Positions 32,520 through 41,754 of a DNA stretch of 64,000 bases are shown piece after piece; the stretch's first letter is position 1, and every line of letters begins with the position of its first letter. A program made the translations under genes and the position numbers. The stretch is taken from assembly GCF_002812725.1 (NCBI RefSeq), contig NZ_NMUN01000004.1, positions 682,001-746,000 on the forward strand, given 5' to 3'. A model generated the notes under the pieces. The model ran no database searches, had not been told where the DNA came from, and worked only from the letters and a program-made list of their open reading frames with translations. The DNA comes from Microbacterium sp. BR1 (GTDB lineage: Bacteria; Actinomycetota; Actinomycetes; Actinomycetales; Microbacteriaceae).

Positions 32520-33860
32520 CTACGGTGCCGCGCCAGCTCCCGGCAGCGCAGGGGGATTTTCATCTGCCGGAAAGGCACGCGGGGCTCGCCCCTCGTGGAA
32601 TCGACCGAACATGCTCGCGGCCAGGCTCAGCGTGAAGCATCCGAGCATCCCGAGCGTCATCGGGAGTGCCGTATCCGGGCCCGCGAGCCCGCCGATGGGA
32701 GCCGCCAAGGCACCGAGCGCGAACTGCACGCAACCCATGAGCGCGGCGCCGGACCCGGCCGAGAACGACACCCGGCCGAGCGTCAGGGTCGTCGCATTCG
32801 CCATCACACCGGCGACCGCCGCGCAGCTCACGACGATCAGCACGGCGTAGACGGGCACGGTGAGGGACTCCGTCGCGGTGATCACCACGAGCGCCGCGGC
32901 TGTGACGATCGCGACCCCGAGGTCTACCGTCAGCATCCGCCGCGGGCCATACCGGGCCGAGAGCGGCGCGTTGGCCCATCCGCCCGCGAAGACCGACAGC
33001 CCGTACGCCGTGAAGATGAGCCAGAAGCCCCAGGGGCTCAGGCCCAGCACGTCCTGCGCGACGAAGGATGTCGCGTTGACGTAGACGGTGAGCCCCGCGA
33101 ACACGAACGCCATCGTGAGGGCGAAGCCCACGTAGGCGGGGTCGCGAAACAACCGACCGTAGGCGCCGACCATCGATCCGAGCCGAAACGGGGCGCGCCG
33201 CGCGGCGGCCAGGCTCTCGGGGATCGCCACGACCGCGAGGACGAGGTATCCGACGCTCGCGACCACCGTGCCGACGAGGATCGCGTGCCATCCCGAGACC
33301 TGCAGCAGCACGGTTCCCGAGAGCGACGCGAGCAGCGGCCCCACCGCCAGCGTGCCGATCAGGATGCTGTAGGCCCGAGAGACCTGCGCGCCCACGCCGA
33401 CATCCGAGACGATGGCGCGGACGATCACGACGCTCGCCGCCGCCCCGAGCCCCTGCAACGCCCGCCCGACGATCATCACCTCGAGCGTCGGGGCGGCCGC
33501 GACGAACGCGCTCGCGGCGGTGAGCACGACGAACGAGAGCACGAGCACGCGGCGCCGACCCAGGCTGTCGGAGAGCGCGCCGACGACGAGCTGGCCGACC
33601 GCGACGCCGAGGAAGAATGCCGTCAGCGCGAGCTGGATGCCGACGATGTTCGTGCCGAGGTCGTCGGCCATGATGCCGAGGGCCGGCAGGTACATGTTGG
33701 CGACGATCGGGTTGAGAGTCATCAGGACGCAGAGCACGACGAGCAGTCCGGGAGTCAGGCGCGGTCCCCCGCCGCTCGCGCTCCCATCACCATCGCCGTC
33801 ACCATCGCCGTCACCATTGCCGTCACCGTGACCTCTGCCGAGTCGGTCGGTCGTGCCCAT
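32520..33860 (-). CDS. MFS transporter, Bcr/CflA-like
   Basis: A 446-residue major facilitator with twelve helices. After a low-complexity N-terminus (residues 8-30, many Gly-Asp repeats), TPGLLVVLCVLMTLNPIVANMYLPALG and the motif-A segment GALSDSLGRRRVLVL match the Bcr/CflA drug-resistance branch; MSFSAGSGAALMGCVQFALGALAAP marks the second half. The ATG at 33860 has AGGAGGTG upstream. The gene shares a divergent promoter region with the IlvD-like gene and is followed by the UGSC gene. It may export a pathway product or import the substrate; direction cannot be read from sequence. Confidence 0.85.
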   Translation of the reverse strand: MGTTDRLGRGHGDGNGDGDGDGDGDGSASGGGPRLTPGLLVVLCVLMTLNPIVANMYLPALGIMADDLGTNIVGIQLALTAFFLGVAVGQLVVGALSDSLGRRRVLVLSFVVLTAASAFVAAAPTLEVMIVGRALQGLGAAASVVIVRAIVSDVGVGAQVSRAYSILIGTLAVGPLLASLSGTVLLQVSGWHAILVGTVVASVGYLVLAVVAIPESLAAARRAPFRLGSMVGAYGRLFRDPAYVGFALTMAFVFAGLTVYVNATSFVAQDVLGLSPWGFWLIFTAYGLSVFAGGWANAPLSARYGPRRMLTVDLGVAIVTAAALVVITATESLTVPVYAVLIVVSCAAVAGVMANATTLTLGRVSFSAGSGAALMGCVQFALGALAAPIGGLAGPDTALPMTLGMLGCFTLSLAASMFGRFHEGRAPRAFPADENPPALPGAGAAP

Positions 33861-33889
33861 CCGCGCACCTCCTCGTCGCGCCATCAATT

Positions 33890-33921
33890 TACGCATTGCG
33901 ACCTATCGTCCGCAATGCGTA
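33890..33921. promoter_or_regulatory. Divergent promoter with large operator palindrome
   Basis: TACGCATTGCG and CGCAATGCGTA form an 11-bp inverted repeat around ten bases. On the plus strand TTGCGA, 17 bases, TACACT give a promoter for the IlvD-like gene; on the minus strand TTGCGG, 17 bases, GTAAAT give one for the MFS gene. The operator covers both, so a bound regulator would shut both. The neighbouring IclR protein is the likely candidate. Confidence 0.7.
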
Positions 33922-33984
33922 CACTCGAAGGCGTCGCATCCGTCCGGCCATGCCCGGACGCCCCACCGCGACGAGAGGACAACG

Positions 33985-35700
33985 ATGCCCGCACTACGCA
34001 GCAACCTGCCACCGACGTCAGCGCTCGCGATCGCTCGCCGCGCGCACTACACGGCCCTCGGAATCCCCAAAGCCGACTGGGAGAAGCCGAAGGTCGCGAT
34101 CGTCAACACCTCGTCCGACCTCGCCGCGTGCTTCTCGCACCTGGACGAGGTCGCCGCGCGACTCAAGCACGAGCTGCGCGATGCGGGCCTGCTCCCGTTC
34201 GAGATCCGCACGACGGCGCCGAGCGACTTCGTCACGAGCGCGGGACGGGCGGGACGCTACATCCTGCCGAGCCGCGACCTGATCGTCGACGACATCGAGG
34301 CCGCCGTCGAGGGAGCGAAGCTCGACGCGATGATCTGCCTCTCGTCGTGCGACAAGACGACACCGGGGCACCTCATGGCGGCCGGTCGGCTCGACATCCC
34401 GACGATCATCATCCCCTGCGGCTACCAGCACTCCGGCCTCGCCGAGGGGCGCACGGCCGACATCGAAGAGATCTTCCTGCACGCGTCCAAGGCCGCCGTG
34501 ACCGGCGAGTCGACGGACGACCTCGAACTGCTCGCCGAGGACGCCATCCTCAGTCCCGGCGTGTGTGCGGGCCTCGCCACCGCCAACTCGATGCACATCC
34601 TCGCCGAGGCGCTGGGGATGGCGATGCCCGGATCGGCGCCCGTCCGCGCGCTGAGCGAGCCGATGTGGGACACGGTTCGCCGCTCGGCCCATGCCCTCGC
34701 CGCACTCATCGAGAGCGACATCCGCCCGCGCCAGATCATCACCGAGGGCTCGGTACGCAACGCGGTGCGCACGATGCTCGCCATCGGCGGCTCGATGAAC
34801 ACCATCAAGCACCTGCAGGCGATCGCCATCGAATCCGGCCTCGACGTCGACGTCTGGGAGATGTTCCGCCAGCTCGGACGCGAGACGCCGCTGCTCTGCT
34901 CGGTGCGCCCCAACGGCCCGCGCATCACGGAGGAGTTCGAGGATGCCGGGGGCGGCGCGACGATCATCCGCGAACTCCTCCCCCTGCTCGACGGCGATCA
35001 ACTCACGGTGACCGGCGCGACCCTCGCCCAGAAGGCGGCGCTCGCGAAGCCCGCCGACGGAGACGTCATCCGGTCGATCGACGATCCCTTCGGAACCGAC
35101 CCCGCAATCAGCGTCCTCAAGGGCACTCTGGCCCCGGGCGGTGCCGTCGCCAAGCGGCCCGTGCCGGACCCCGGGCCGCACACCTTCCGCGGACCCGCGC
35201 GCATCTTCGGAACGCGCGAAGAGGCCATCGCGGCCATCTCGAGCGGACGCCTGCGCGAGGGCGATGTCGCGGTGATCCGCGGTATCGGCGTCACCGGTGC
35301 GCCCGGTCTCGGCCTGACCTCGGCGTTCATCTTCGCCCTGCACGCGCGCGGGCTCGCCCACAGCGTCGCCCTGGTGACCGACGGGCAGTTCTCGGGGCTC
35401 GTCAACCAGGGCATGACCGTCGGCGAGGTGTCGCCCGAAGCGGCCGCACCGGGCTCCCCCCTCGGCCGCGTCCGCGACGACGACCTCATCGAGATCGACG
35501 TCAAGAAGGGAACCGTCGACCTGCTCGTCGACGAGGCCGAGCTCGCCGCCCGGCCGGACTACGTTCCGCCCGTCGATCGCGACACCGGCCACGGGTACCT
35601 CGACCAGTACGAGGCACTCGTCCAGCCCCTGTCGTGCGGCGCCGTGCTGTGCGCGCGCCCCTGTTCCACGAACCCCTCCACCGTCAAGGAGACAGCATGA
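33985..35700 (+). CDS. IlvD/Edd family dehydratase
   Basis: A 571-residue member of the dihydroxyacid/sugar-acid dehydratase family. The iron-sulfur cysteines are at about residues 49 (DLAACFSHL), 122 (SSCDKTTPGHLMA) and 194 (PGVCAGLATANSM), with later conserved RNAVRTMLAIGGSMNTIKHL, GGGATIIREL, RGIGVTGAPGLG and LVTDGQFSGL. It dehydrates a 2,3-dihydroxyacid or aldonic acid; the divergence from IlvD and the catabolic neighbours argue for a degradative substrate. GAGAGGACAACG precedes the ATG. Its stop overlaps the FAD oxidoreductase start. Confidence 0.88.
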   Translation: MPALRSNLPPTSALAIARRAHYTALGIPKADWEKPKVAIVNTSSDLAACFSHLDEVAARLKHELRDAGLLPFEIRTTAPSDFVTSAGRAGRYILPSRDLIVDDIEAAVEGAKLDAMICLSSCDKTTPGHLMAAGRLDIPTIIIPCGYQHSGLAEGRTADIEEIFLHASKAAVTGESTDDLELLAEDAILSPGVCAGLATANSMHILAEALGMAMPGSAPVRALSEPMWDTVRRSAHALAALIESDIRPRQIITEGSVRNAVRTMLAIGGSMNTIKHLQAIAIESGLDVDVWEMFRQLGRETPLLCSVRPNGPRITEEFEDAGGGATIIRELLPLLDGDQLTVTGATLAQKAALAKPADGDVIRSIDDPFGTDPAISVLKGTLAPGGAVAKRPVPDPGPHTFRGPARIFGTREEAIAAISSGRLREGDVAVIRGIGVTGAPGLGLTSAFIFALHARGLAHSVALVTDGQFSGLVNQGMTVGEVSPEAAAPGSPLGRVRDDDLIEIDVKKGTVDLLVDEAELAARPDYVPPVDRDTGHGYLDQYEALVQPLSCGAVLCARPCSTNPSTVKETA

Positions 35701-37079
35701 CCACCTCCCCCACGCACCAGCGGACGATCCGCGAGCCCGAGCGCGACATCCCCGTGATCGGCGAGTATGACGTCGTCGTCGTCGGCGGTGGCCCCGCCGG
35801 TCTCATGGCCGCGACCGCCGCGTCGCGTGCGGGCCGATCGACCCTGCTGATCGAGAAGTACGGATTCCTCGGCGGCGCCGGCACGATGGGCGGCCTCGCG
35901 ACCTTCTGCGGCATGCACGCGCGCGCGTACGGCACGGACTTCCAGTCCGTGCACGGGTTCGCCGACGAGCTCCTCGACCGGATGCGCGTCATGGACGGCC
36001 TGAACGACGTGCATCTCTCGGTCGACAACCGCATCCAGGCCCTGTCGTACGACATCTCGGCACTCAAGATCGCCGCTGACGAGCTCGTGATCGCCGGCGG
36101 CGCGGAGCTGCTTTTCCACACATCCGTGGTCGATGTCGTGATGCGCGACGAGAAGACGATCGACGCCGTCATCGTCGAGTCGAAGTCGGGGCGTGCGGCC
36201 GTCCGCGGCAGGTTCTTCATCGACGGATCCGGCGACGGCGACCTGGCCGCCTGGTCGGGCGCTCCGTTCGAGGTGAGCGAGCACCTGATGTACCCCTCGC
36301 TCATGTTCCGCATCAACGGCGTGCACCCGGAAGAGGCCGGCGAGGCCTGGAAGACCGTGCGCCGCCTCATGGAAGAGGCCGAGGCCGCGGGAACGCACCA
36401 CTTCCCGCGCAAGAAGCCGATCGTGCGTCCGCAGCGCAACCCGCTCGAGTGGCGCTCGAACCTCACGCAGCTCTCGAACGAGGACGGCTCCGCCATCGAC
36501 GGCACGGACGTCGACCAGCTGACCCGTGGCGAGCTGCAGGGACGCCAGCAGGTCAAGGACACGTTCGCTTTCATCAAGCAGGTCACACCCGGATTCCAGG
36601 ACTCGTACGTCGTCGACATCGCCCCGTCCATCGGCATCCGTGAGACGCGTCGCATCGTCGGCGCCTACCAGCTGACGCAGGAGGACGTGCTCGAGTGCCG
36701 TGACTTCGACGACACGATCGGCGTGAACGGATGGCCCGTCGAGGCGCATGTCGTCGGCGATGTGGTCTTCAAATTCGCCCCGGTCGAATCCCGCGGGTAC
36801 AACCAGCTCCCCTACCGGATGATCGTGCCGCAGGTCGTCGGCAACCTCTTCGTCGCGGGACGCGCGGCATCGATGACGCAGGGCGGACAGTCGTCCGGTC
36901 GCGTGACGGGCCCGTGCTGGGTCATGGGTCAGGCGGCGGGGACGGCGGCCGACCTCGCGCTGTCCGGCGACGGCACCGCGACGGGAGTCGACGTACCGAC
37001 GCTGCAGCAGCGCCTCGAGTCCGACGGCGCGTACCTCGGCACGCGCCTGCCCGAGGGCATCACCGTCCCCGTGCCCTGA
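35697..37079 (+). CDS. FAD-dependent oxidoreductase (FAD_oxidored family)
   Basis: A 460-residue flavoprotein with the ADP-binding motif DVVVVGGGPAGLMAATAASRAG (split here, residues about 26-47), GGAGTMGGLATFCG, FIDGSGDGDLAAWSG and the C-terminal FVAGRAASMTQGGQSSGRVTGPCWVMGQAAGTAADLA segments. This is the PF12831 pattern found in enzymes acting on unsaturated or hydroxylated acids. AAGGAGACAGC precedes the ATG, and the stop of the dehydratase overlaps it (ATGA). Substrate unknown; co-expression with the dehydratase suggests oxidation of its product or precursor. Confidence 0.85.
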   Translation: MTTSPTHQRTIREPERDIPVIGEYDVVVVGGGPAGLMAATAASRAGRSTLLIEKYGFLGGAGTMGGLATFCGMHARAYGTDFQSVHGFADELLDRMRVMDGLNDVHLSVDNRIQALSYDISALKIAADELVIAGGAELLFHTSVVDVVMRDEKTIDAVIVESKSGRAAVRGRFFIDGSGDGDLAAWSGAPFEVSEHLMYPSLMFRINGVHPEEAGEAWKTVRRLMEEAEAAGTHHFPRKKPIVRPQRNPLEWRSNLTQLSNEDGSAIDGTDVDQLTRGELQGRQQVKDTFAFIKQVTPGFQDSYVVDIAPSIGIRETRRIVGAYQLTQEDVLECRDFDDTIGVNGWPVEAHVVGDVVFKFAPVESRGYNQLPYRMIVPQVVGNLFVAGRAASMTQGGQSSGRVTGPCWVMGQAAGTAADLALSGDGTATGVDVPTLQQRLESDGAYLGTRLPEGITVPVP

Positions 37080-37100
37080 GCCCGGGGTCGAGCCGAGGGG

Positions 37101-37898
37101 TCAGCGGCCGCCCGTCCGGAACAGCTGCGGGTTGGCGTTGCGATAGGCGCTGGCGATGTCGGCGGCCGTCGCGAAGAGCACGGGGATGATCACGTCACGC
37201 AGGCTCTCCACGGTCTCGCGGACCGTCGTGGACGAGACGGCGAGCCCGCCCACGGCATTGCCGTCGATCACGATGGGCACGGCCGCCGCGACCTGTCCGG
37301 GGTGCAACTCCTCCATCGAGATGTCGTACTGGTTCGCACGCACCTCGTCGAGGCGCGCACGCAGGCTCGCCGCATCCGTGACCGTCGCCGGTGTGTGGAC
37401 CTCGAGCGGGGCGGTCGCGAGCACACCGTCCAGCTCGTCATCCGACAGGCGCGCGAGCAGCACCTTGCCGATCGCGGTCGCGTGCGCGGGCAACCTGTTG
37501 CCGATGCGGATGGAATCGGGCAGCGGGCGCCGGTCCTCGACACGGGCGACGTGGATCACGTCCATGCCGTCGAGCACGCCGATGCTGCACGTCTCTCCCG
37601 TGCGCTCGACCAGGTCCATCATGTACCCGTACGAGATCTCGGGCAGTGATGACGAGGCGAAATACCCCGAGCCGAGCTCCAGGATGCGCGGCGTCAGACT
37701 CCACAGTCCGCCCGCCGACTCGGCGTACCCCAGGTGAGCGAACGTCAGCAGGATGCGCCGGACGACCGGCCGCGCGAGGTCGACGCGCGCCGCGATGTCG
37801 GCGACGCTGAGCGGCCCCTGGCGGTCGTTGAAGGCGCGTAGCACCTCCACCCCACGTTCGATGCTCTGGATACGATCGCGCGATCTCTCGTCCAACAT
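37101..37898 (-). CDS. IclR family transcriptional regulator
   Basis: A 265-residue regulator with an N-terminal winged helix (RIQSIERGVEVLRAFNDRQGPLSVADIAARVDLARPVVRRIL in pieces, residues 6-55) and a C-terminal IclR effector domain (HATAIGKVLLARLS, QYDISMEELHPGQVAAAVPI, and a later VVSSTTVRETVESL). It probably binds a pathway acid. The ATG at 37898 has AAGGGG upstream. Two palindromes lie in its promoter. It is placed after a NitT/TauT importer in the same direction and beside the FAD gene, and likely regulates the shared operator at 33890 and 41755. Confidence 0.9.
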   Translation of the reverse strand: MLDERSRDRIQSIERGVEVLRAFNDRQGPLSVADIAARVDLARPVVRRILLTFAHLGYAESAGGLWSLTPRILELGSGYFASSSLPEISYGYMMDLVERTGETCSIGVLDGMDVIHVARVEDRRPLPDSIRIGNRLPAHATAIGKVLLARLSDDELDGVLATAPLEVHTPATVTDAASLRARLDEVRANQYDISMEELHPGQVAAAVPIVIDGNAVGGLAVSSTTVRETVESLRDVIIPVLFATAADIASAYRNANPQLFRTGGR

Positions 37899-37915
37899 GT
37901 CTGCCCCTTCGCCGC

Positions 37916-37934
37916 GTGGACGCTCTGCGTCCAC
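37916..37934. promoter_or_regulatory. Palindromic candidate autoregulatory site of the IclR gene
   Basis: GTGGACGCTCTGCGTCCAC has perfect 8-bp arms around TCT. It lies just downstream of the TAGGAT -10 box and before the ribosome binding site, where a bound regulator would block transcription. Confidence 0.5.
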
Positions 37935-37941
37935 CGGGACC

Positions 37942-37947
37942 ATCCTA
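37942..37947 (-). promoter_or_regulatory. -10 element of the IclR promoter
   Basis: Minus-strand TAGGAT about 44 bases before the ATG; a CGTTGCGCAACG palindrome sits further upstream in the -35 area. Confidence 0.45.
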
Positions 37948-38008
37948 GAGATAGGGGGCATCCATCCGTTGCGCAACGAGGTCGCGTCGCGCGTGTCATC
38001 CACGCGGT

Positions 38009-38848
38009 TCAGGCAACGGTCCGTACCGTCTCGGTGTCGCCCGTGTAGGTCTTGGCCTTCTGGATCTGCTCGTACACGTGATGCCGCAGCTCGACGAATC
38101 TCGCGTCCGATCGCGTCTCGAGCTGATCGCGCTCGGCCGGCAGGTCGATGGCGAGGTCCTCGAGGATGACGGTCGGCGAGGACGAGAGGACGATGACGCG
38201 CTCACCGAGGTAGACCGATTCGTCGATGTCATGCGTGACGAAGAGCACCGTGAGCCCGAGCTTGGCCCACACCGAACGCACGAGGTCCTCGAGGTCCGCA
38301 CGCGTCTGCGCATCGACCGCCGCGAACGGCTCGTCCATGAGCAGCACCTCGGGCTGATAGGCCACGGCGCGTGCGATGGCGACGCGCTGCTGCATTCCTC
38401 CCGAGAGCTGCCACGGGTACGACTTGGGCACGTGCGCGAGACCGACCGCCTCGAGGGCCTCGGCGACGCGCGCCTTGCGCTCGTCACGCCCGACGCCCGC
38501 CACCTTGAGCGGTAGTTCGACGTTCTCGGCGACACGCATCCAGGGGTAGAGCGAGCGCCCGTACTCCTGGAAGACGAGGGCCATGTTGCGTGGCGGCCCA
38601 TCCACGACCTTGCCGTCCAGCACGACCTGACCCTTCGTCGGAGCCATGAGTCCCGAGATGACCTTGAGGAGCGTCGTCTTGCCCGAACCGGACGGCCCGA
38701 CCAGGCACGCGAATTCGCCCCTGCGCAGGTCGAAGGTGAGGTCACGGACCGCCTCGACGCCCCGACCTCCGGTGGTCGAGTAGATCTTCTGGATTCCCTG
38801 GACCGAGAGAAGTACGGGAGCCTCGGCCCCCTTCACGTCAGCGCTCAC
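38009..38848 (-). CDS. NitT/TauT-type ABC transporter ATP-binding protein
   Basis: A 279-residue ATPase of the SsuB/TauB family: Walker A GPSGSGKTTLLKV, Q-loop FQEYGRSLYPW, signature LSGGMQQRVAIAR, Walker B LLMDEPFAAVD and switch His in FVTHDIDE. It energises import with the two permeases and binding protein encoded next to it, all in the same operon order SBP-permease-permease-ATPase. The stop of the upstream permease overlaps its start by about 11 bases. Substrate class (taurine, nitrate, sulfonate, pyrimidine) cannot be set; the neighbours suggest a small organic acid or alcohol. Confidence 0.93.
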   Translation of the reverse strand: MSADVKGAEAPVLLSVQGIQKIYSTTGGRGVEAVRDLTFDLRRGEFACLVGPSGSGKTTLLKVISGLMAPTKGQVVLDGKVVDGPPRNMALVFQEYGRSLYPWMRVAENVELPLKVAGVGRDERKARVAEALEAVGLAHVPKSYPWQLSGGMQQRVAIARAVAYQPEVLLMDEPFAAVDAQTRADLEDLVRSVWAKLGLTVLFVTHDIDESVYLGERVIVLSSSPTVILEDLAIDLPAERDQLETRSDARFVELRHHVYEQIQKAKTYTGDTETVRTVA

Positions 38849-39623
38849 TGGTTTCCACCTCTCGTTGTCCGTAATACCAAGCCAGCACTCGCCGCTCGAT
38901 CACCCGGAAGATGAAGGCGAGCAGGATGCCGATGAAGCCGATGATGAAGATTCCGGCCCACATGGGCCCGGTCTGGAAGGTCTGCTTGAACAGCATGATC
39001 TGGTATCCGAGCCCATCGAGGGCCGCGTACAGCTCCGAGACGACCATCAGGATGATGGCGATCGGCAGCGCGAGTCGGATGCCCGTCATGATGCGGGGCA
39101 TCGATGCGGGAAGCACGAAGTAGCGCAGCCGCGACCAGCCGCGCAACCCATACGTGCGCGTCGTGTCGCCGAGCACCTGGTCGACCGAGCGGACCCCGTC
39201 GATCGTGTTCAGCAGGACGGGCCAGAGGCAGCCGAGGAAGATCAGGAAGATCTTCGAGCGGTCATCGATGCCGATCACCAGAAGCAGCACGGGCAGGAGC
39301 ACCGGCGGCGGCACGGCGCGGATGAACTCGAAGAGCGGTCCCGTGAGCTTGCGCGCGAAACGGCTCATACCGACGAGGATGCCGAGCAGCACGCCGACGA
39401 CGATCGCTCCGCCGAGTCCGACACCGAGACGGTAGAGCGACGGCACGACCTGCTCGACGAGCAGCGGGCCCGCCCACACGGTGACCAGGTCGTTGACGAT
39501 GTTGACGGGTTTGGGAACGAAGGGGTTGGTCTCGTTGAGCGTGCCGAGCCACCAGAGCACGATGATGATGATCGGCAGAGCCAGCGCCATGAAGACGCGT
39601 CGTGTGACGGTGCGTGCGTTCAC
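38838..39623 (-). CDS. NitT/TauT-type ABC transporter permease 2
   Basis: A 261-residue permease with six helices and the BPD permease loop (GLRGWSRLRYFVLPASMPRIMTGIRLA) near residue 165-190. The ATG/GTG at 39623 overlaps the stop of permease 1 by four bases. An N-terminal RVFMALALPIIIIVLWWLG helix opens the protein. Forms a heterodimeric channel with the upstream permease; both are similar in size to TauC/SsuC. Confidence 0.9.
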   Translation of the reverse strand: MNARTVTRRVFMALALPIIIIVLWWLGTLNETNPFVPKPVNIVNDLVTVWAGPLLVEQVVPSLYRLGVGLGGAIVVGVLLGILVGMSRFARKLTGPLFEFIRAVPPPVLLPVLLLVIGIDDRSKIFLIFLGCLWPVLLNTIDGVRSVDQVLGDTTRTYGLRGWSRLRYFVLPASMPRIMTGIRLALPIAIILMVVSELYAALDGLGYQIMLFKQTFQTGPMWAGIFIIGFIGILLAFIFRVIERRVLAWYYGQREVETSER

Positions 39624-40459
39624 GGGATGACCTCCCCCCGAACGGACGGATGCCAGGCGAGCACGGAGTTCTCCAGCTGCCGCAACACGAGGTTGATGAC
39701 GAGGCCGAGAACACCGGCGAGGAGGGCGAGGGCGTAGACCACGGGAGCGTTGCCGGCCGACTGGTACTGCGCGATCATCTGACCGATTCCGGGGGCTTGG
39801 ACGACGATCTCGATCGTGATGGCGACGACCAGGGCGATGGTGCCGGAGAGACGCACGCCGGTCATGAGGTACGGCAGCAGGGTGGGCCAGACGACGTAAC
39901 GGGCGCGGGCGAACCGTCCGAAACCGTAGCTCCGCGCGGTCGACGCGGCGACCGGGTCGACATCGCTGACGCCGTAGATGACGTGGATGAGGATGACCCA
40001 GAAACACGCCCACACGACGATCGCGATCGTCGCCGTGGGCCGCACTCCGAAGATCACGATGGCGATAGGGATCAGACCGACCGACGGAATGGGCCGGAGG
40101 AACTCGACCGTGGAGTGCGTGAACTCGCGCACCCACCGATTCGATCCGATCACGAGGCCCGCGGCGATTCCGAGAACGAGTGAGATGGCGAGTCCGACGC
40201 TCCAGCCGAGCATCGTGTTGCCGAGGGCCGTCCAGAACTGCGCGCGATACTGCTCGCCGAAGACGACCTCCACGACCGTCACCGCCACTTCGCTGAAGGG
40301 CGGCAGGTAGGTCGAATTGACCAGTTCGAGCCGGGACGCGAACTCCCAGACCGCGATGAACGCGAGGATCCCGAGGAGTCCGAGAATCGGTGTCGAGATC
40401 CGTGTCTGACTGAACGCTATGCGGGTAGTGCGTTCCGCGGGCGCCGCACGTGTCGGCAT
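39620..40459 (-). CDS. NitT/TauT-type ABC transporter permease 1
   Basis: A 279-residue permease with helices at about 20-40, 80-100, 110-130, 140-160, 200-220 and 240-260 and the EAA-loop-like YGFGRFARARYVVWPTLLPYLMTGVRLS. The ATG at 40459 was chosen because GGAGG lies six bases upstream; a longer frame from 40546 would add an Arg-rich segment with no helix. It follows the binding-protein gene by 131 bases. Confidence 0.88.
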   Translation of the reverse strand: MPTRAAPAERTTRIAFSQTRISTPILGLLGILAFIAVWEFASRLELVNSTYLPPFSEVAVTVVEVVFGEQYRAQFWTALGNTMLGWSVGLAISLVLGIAAGLVIGSNRWVREFTHSTVEFLRPIPSVGLIPIAIVIFGVRPTATIAIVVWACFWVILIHVIYGVSDVDPVAASTARSYGFGRFARARYVVWPTLLPYLMTGVRLSGTIALVVAITIEIVVQAPGIGQMIAQYQSAGNAPVVYALALLAGVLGLVINLVLRQLENSVLAWHPSVRGEVIP

Positions 40460-40590
40460 GCGCATCCTCCGTGAGGGTGTGGTGGTCGGTGGGCTGACCA
40501 GTGCGGGTCCGTGCCCCCGGAGCATCCGGGAGCCACGGACCCGCACTGTCAGCGATGAAGCGCCGTCAGCGCGCGAGCGCCGTCAGCAGG

Positions 40591-41601
40591 TCAGGGAACC
40601 CAGACGAGCTCTTCCAGGTCGACCTTGTTCTTGACGTAGCCGAGTTCGTACGACCAGTCGGCGATGGCCTGAAGGTTGTCCACCGTCAGCGGGAGCTTGC
40701 CGTACGAGCCGAGACGGATGCGGGCGGCGAGTTCGGGGTCGATCTTGGTGAACTCGGCGATGTTCTCGCGCAGCTCCTCGTCGTTCTCGAGCGCGTAGGC
40801 GTTCGCCTCGTCGATGGTGGCGGCGACCTTCGCGTAGTAGTCGGGGCGCTCCTCGACATCGCTGCGGAGGGCGTACCAGACACCCGCGACGACCGCGCTG
40901 TCCGAGAGCGCGGTGAACGGGTTCGCGAGGGTGCGGAATCCGTTCTGCTCCCGGCCGAGGGTGCCGAACGGCTCACCGGCGACGAATGCATCGATCGCGC
41001 CGCTCGCGAGCGCGGCCGGCTGGTCGGGCACGCCCATCTGCACGTAGTTGACCTTGCTCGGGTCTCCGCCGTCGTCCGTGATCGCGATGTCGGCGAGCAG
41101 CTGCGTGTAACCACCAGGCGCGTTGACCGCGACGGTCTTGCCCTCGAGGTCCTTCGCGGACTTCAGCGGGCTGTCTGCCGTGACGAGGAGGTCGTTGATG
41201 CCGTTCTCGGGGTCATCGGGCGTCGCGCTCGCGGCGGCGATGATCACGAGGTCGACACCGTTCTCGACCGCCTGGAACACGCCGGTCGAGCCGCCGTAGC
41301 CGATCTGCACCTGGCCGGACTGCATGGCCTGGATGATCTCGGTCGACGATCCGGCGGGCTGCAGGGTCAGGTCGAAACCGGCTTCTTCGAAGACGCCGTT
41401 CTGCTGCGCCATGTAGACGGGGCCGATGTCGGTGACGGGGATGACGCCCGCGACGAGCGGCTGAATCTCGGCCGGTGCGTCGCTGGTGCCGGCGCTGCTG
41501 CCGCCGCCCGCGTCGGTCTGGGCGCCGCACGCGGCGAGGCCGAGAACGGCGAGGACGCTGACCCCCAGGGTGAGGGGTGTTCGGGTGCGTAGGGACTTCA
41601 T
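40591..41601 (-). CDS. NitT/TauT-type substrate-binding lipoprotein
   Basis: A 336-residue lipoprotein with a signal peptide ending in GLAACG (Cys about residue 25), then a type-2 periplasmic-binding fold typical of SsuA/TauA proteins: IPVTDIGPVYMAQQNGVFEEAGFDLTLQPAG, QSGQVQIGYGG and ALASGAIDAFVAGEPFG. It captures the substrate for the two permeases. GGAGGCA precedes the ATG at 41601. Its promoter faces that of the alcohol dehydrogenase over a shared palindrome. Confidence 0.9.
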   Translation of the reverse strand: MKSLRTRTPLTLGVSVLAVLGLAACGAQTDAGGGSSAGTSDAPAEIQPLVAGVIPVTDIGPVYMAQQNGVFEEAGFDLTLQPAGSSTEIIQAMQSGQVQIGYGGSTGVFQAVENGVDLVIIAAASATPDDPENGINDLLVTADSPLKSAKDLEGKTVAVNAPGGYTQLLADIAITDDGGDPSKVNYVQMGVPDQPAALASGAIDAFVAGEPFGTLGREQNGFRTLANPFTALSDSAVVAGVWYALRSDVEERPDYYAKVAATIDEANAYALENDEELRENIAEFTKIDPELAARIRLGSYGKLPLTVDNLQAIADWSYELGYVKNKVDLEELVWVP

Positions 41602-41754
41602 TACTGCCTCCATTGCCAGTCGGGTTGCTCCGTGCGCCACTGCGCGGAGCCCGGGCCCGGGGTGAATGCACTCCGTCCGGTATGGCCGCGCAGGTCGATT
41701 TCGACGTTGCCCGACGATGGCGATGGTGTCACACCGACGGGGGTCATTTCAACA

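Noticed and set aside
32301..37079. A 1,592-codon open frame on the plus strand
   Set aside because: Only its last 460 codons are a recognisable protein with a proper start at 35697. The rest is antisense or out-of-frame to clear genes and has Arg/Asp/His-rich composition typical of high-GC shadow frames.
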